A DNA stretch of 64,000 nucleotides from Larus michahellis (taxonomy: Eukaryota > Chordata > Aves > Charadriiformes > Laridae), in contig NC_133901.1 in assembly GCF_964199755.1 (NCBI RefSeq), positions 12,167,556-12,231,555 on the forward strand, in the 5' to 3' direction. Numbering within the stretch: position 1 is the stretch's first letter; each line of letters opens with the position of its first letter. This document shows positions 62,617 through 64,000 of the stretch, one piece after another. Below the pieces are notes generated by a model. It saw only the letters and a program-made list of their open reading frames with translations, was not told where the DNA came from and did no database searches. Position numbers and translations under genes: made by a program.

Positions 62617-64000
62617 CCTGGTGAGCTCCTAAGCAGATGTTGCCCTTTCCAGAAGGGGCACAGGGACTCTGCAGGAGACCACGTCAAGACCAGCACGTTG
62701 CTTTCTTGGTTTTGATTTTTTACAGGCAAAAAATGGCAAATGGCTTCAACATACTATGTCTTCTCTCTCTTCACAAGGACAACATCTAGAGATCTTATCT
62801 TACTCCTGAAGCCAGACCTCCCTTTTTTAACTGATATTCAAAGTATCTTTCAGTACCACCAGGATCTTCTGCCTTCTTGTAATACTTTAATTGAGAAACA
62901 TGATCTACAACAGAATCTATTTCCCTGCTGGCTACATGACAGACAATCTGTCCTTGGCTTGTAATAGGCCAGGGGTAATATGGGAAAGGAAGCACCCACC
63001 ACCACTACCAAGAGTGCTAAAATTAGACGCACTGCAGAAGTGGCTAAATATACCATCTTCCCCAATAGTTCTTACTTTATGTGCTTCAGTGCTGAAACCT
63101 GAGGTACAAACTTGCATCAGGCAGACTCAGCTAGAGTTAAACCCCATGCTTCGGCCAAGGCCCGTGCGCGTATGATGCTGGTGGTTTGAGGTCCCTGCTT
63201 TTGAGGCGATGAAGCAGATCATCAACATTCGTTCCCACACTAGACCAAAGGCTGTAATTTTCAAAAAAAACCATCAATTTTTCCTTCTGGCTTGGAAAAA
63301 GCAAATCATCTGGTTTCTTAACGCCAAGCAAGCACATAAGGGTGATCTTGGATAATAAGATCAGGCATTCTAAAGCAGTCCTTAAGAACAACTGTTTCAA
63401 AAAAGACACCAAAATACATCATTCTTTTTATTCACTTTTCCCATAGCTCTCACAAGGCAAAGCAATTCTCAGTGGACAATAGTCTACTCTTTCTCTGTGC
63501 GACCTTAAGAAAGTTGACTTCAGACTCTTGCTCAGACTTTGTCTAGGCTTTTAAAAAAAGTGTATTCTCCCCCTCCTATCATGACAATGGTGCTGAACAA
63601 AGGCCTAAATTCTTGCTCCACAAGATGAACAAACACCTAGTCCCATGGCCTGCTTTCCCTACTTGACTTTAGAAGTCCTAACTACTTTGCCAGTTTACTT
63701 TGTAACACAGCTTAGTAACACAGAACAATGTCTGATTTCTAGCTAGTAGGGCTTGCTTTTAGCTAAGACACTGCATTTGAAATGAAAAGGTTTAACTGAG
63801 CCTCACCAACAGAAAGCTTTTATTGGACAACACGCACCTCCAATATCCTTCTCTTCCTTTTTTGCTGTAGGAGGTCCAAGGTTACTTCATATACAGCACC
63901 ACTTAATATGACTACAGATAGGCATAGAAACAGCCTATCCAAAAGGGTGCTCTTACTATCATAAGTCTGCTCTTGTCCAGTTAAATAGGCTATTCACTAA
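62617..64000 (-). promoter_or_regulatory. PPP2R3A: Region upstream of the PR72 start, possible alternative promoter
   Basis: In other vertebrates PR72 starts from its own promoter inside PPP2R3A, downstream of the PR130 exon. This 1.4-kb stretch therefore should hold the PR72 5' leader and promoter and then intron sequence of PR130. It is not a CpG island and has no clear TATA box. No PR130 exon is visible, because no long minus-strand open frame exists here. Confidence 0.4.

Noticed and set aside
63137-63412. Minus-strand 91-codon frame upstream of the PR72 start, considered as a PR130 exon
   Set aside because: It is far too short for the roughly 2-kb PR130 exon and has no recognisable PR130 sequence or good splice junctions.
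1-64000. tRNA, rRNA, CRISPR arrays, endogenous retrovirus genes or bacterial-type systems
   Set aside because: None was recognised on either strand. The only mobile elements I can support are CR1 LINE fragments.

Overview
The window is vertebrate genomic DNA, almost certainly from a bird. It shows long introns with GT-AG junctions, a CpG-island promoter, and many fragments of CR1 LINEs (the dominant avian retrotransposon) with typical 3' ends. No bacterial, phage or CRISPR features were seen. The species cannot be named from the sequence alone.

Layout: (1) 1-1880, upstream flank with a G-rich strand bias and a small 39-bp tandem duplication. (2) About 1880-3480, a CpG island with the MSL2 promoter, 5' leader and first coding exon. 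(3) 3136-16966, MSL2 intron 1 (13.8 kb), AT-rich and nearly free of recognisable transposons. (4) 16967-18564, the large second and last coding exon of MSL2, followed by a 3' UTR that probably runs to about 21.1 kb. (5) About 21.1-28.5 kb, the intergenic gap, with CR1 fragments including a tail-to-tail inverted pair. (6) 28836-62616, minus strand, the complete coding region of the PR72-type isoform of PPP2R3A in 13 exons. (7) 62617-64000, sequence upstream of the PR72 start.

Two genes are supported, and they converge (MSL2 forward, PPP2R3A reverse). The same order and convergent orientation are known from human 3q22. MSL2 encodes a RING E3 ligase of the MSL histone H4K16 acetylation complex. 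PPP2R3A encodes a calcium-binding B'' regulatory subunit of protein phosphatase 2A. No functional link between them is implied beyond conserved synteny. All 13 PPP2R3A exons and both MSL2 exons join in a continuous reading frame at canonical splice sites, giving predicted proteins of 518 and 579 residues, close to the human lengths.

I found no convincing new biological system. The most interesting leads are regulatory: four minimal upstream ORFs in the MSL2 leader, promoter-proximal G-runs, a frame-preserving PPP2R3A exon with a weak donor site, inverted CR1 pairs, a strand-skewed intron block, and an unexplained open frame antisense to PPP2R3A.
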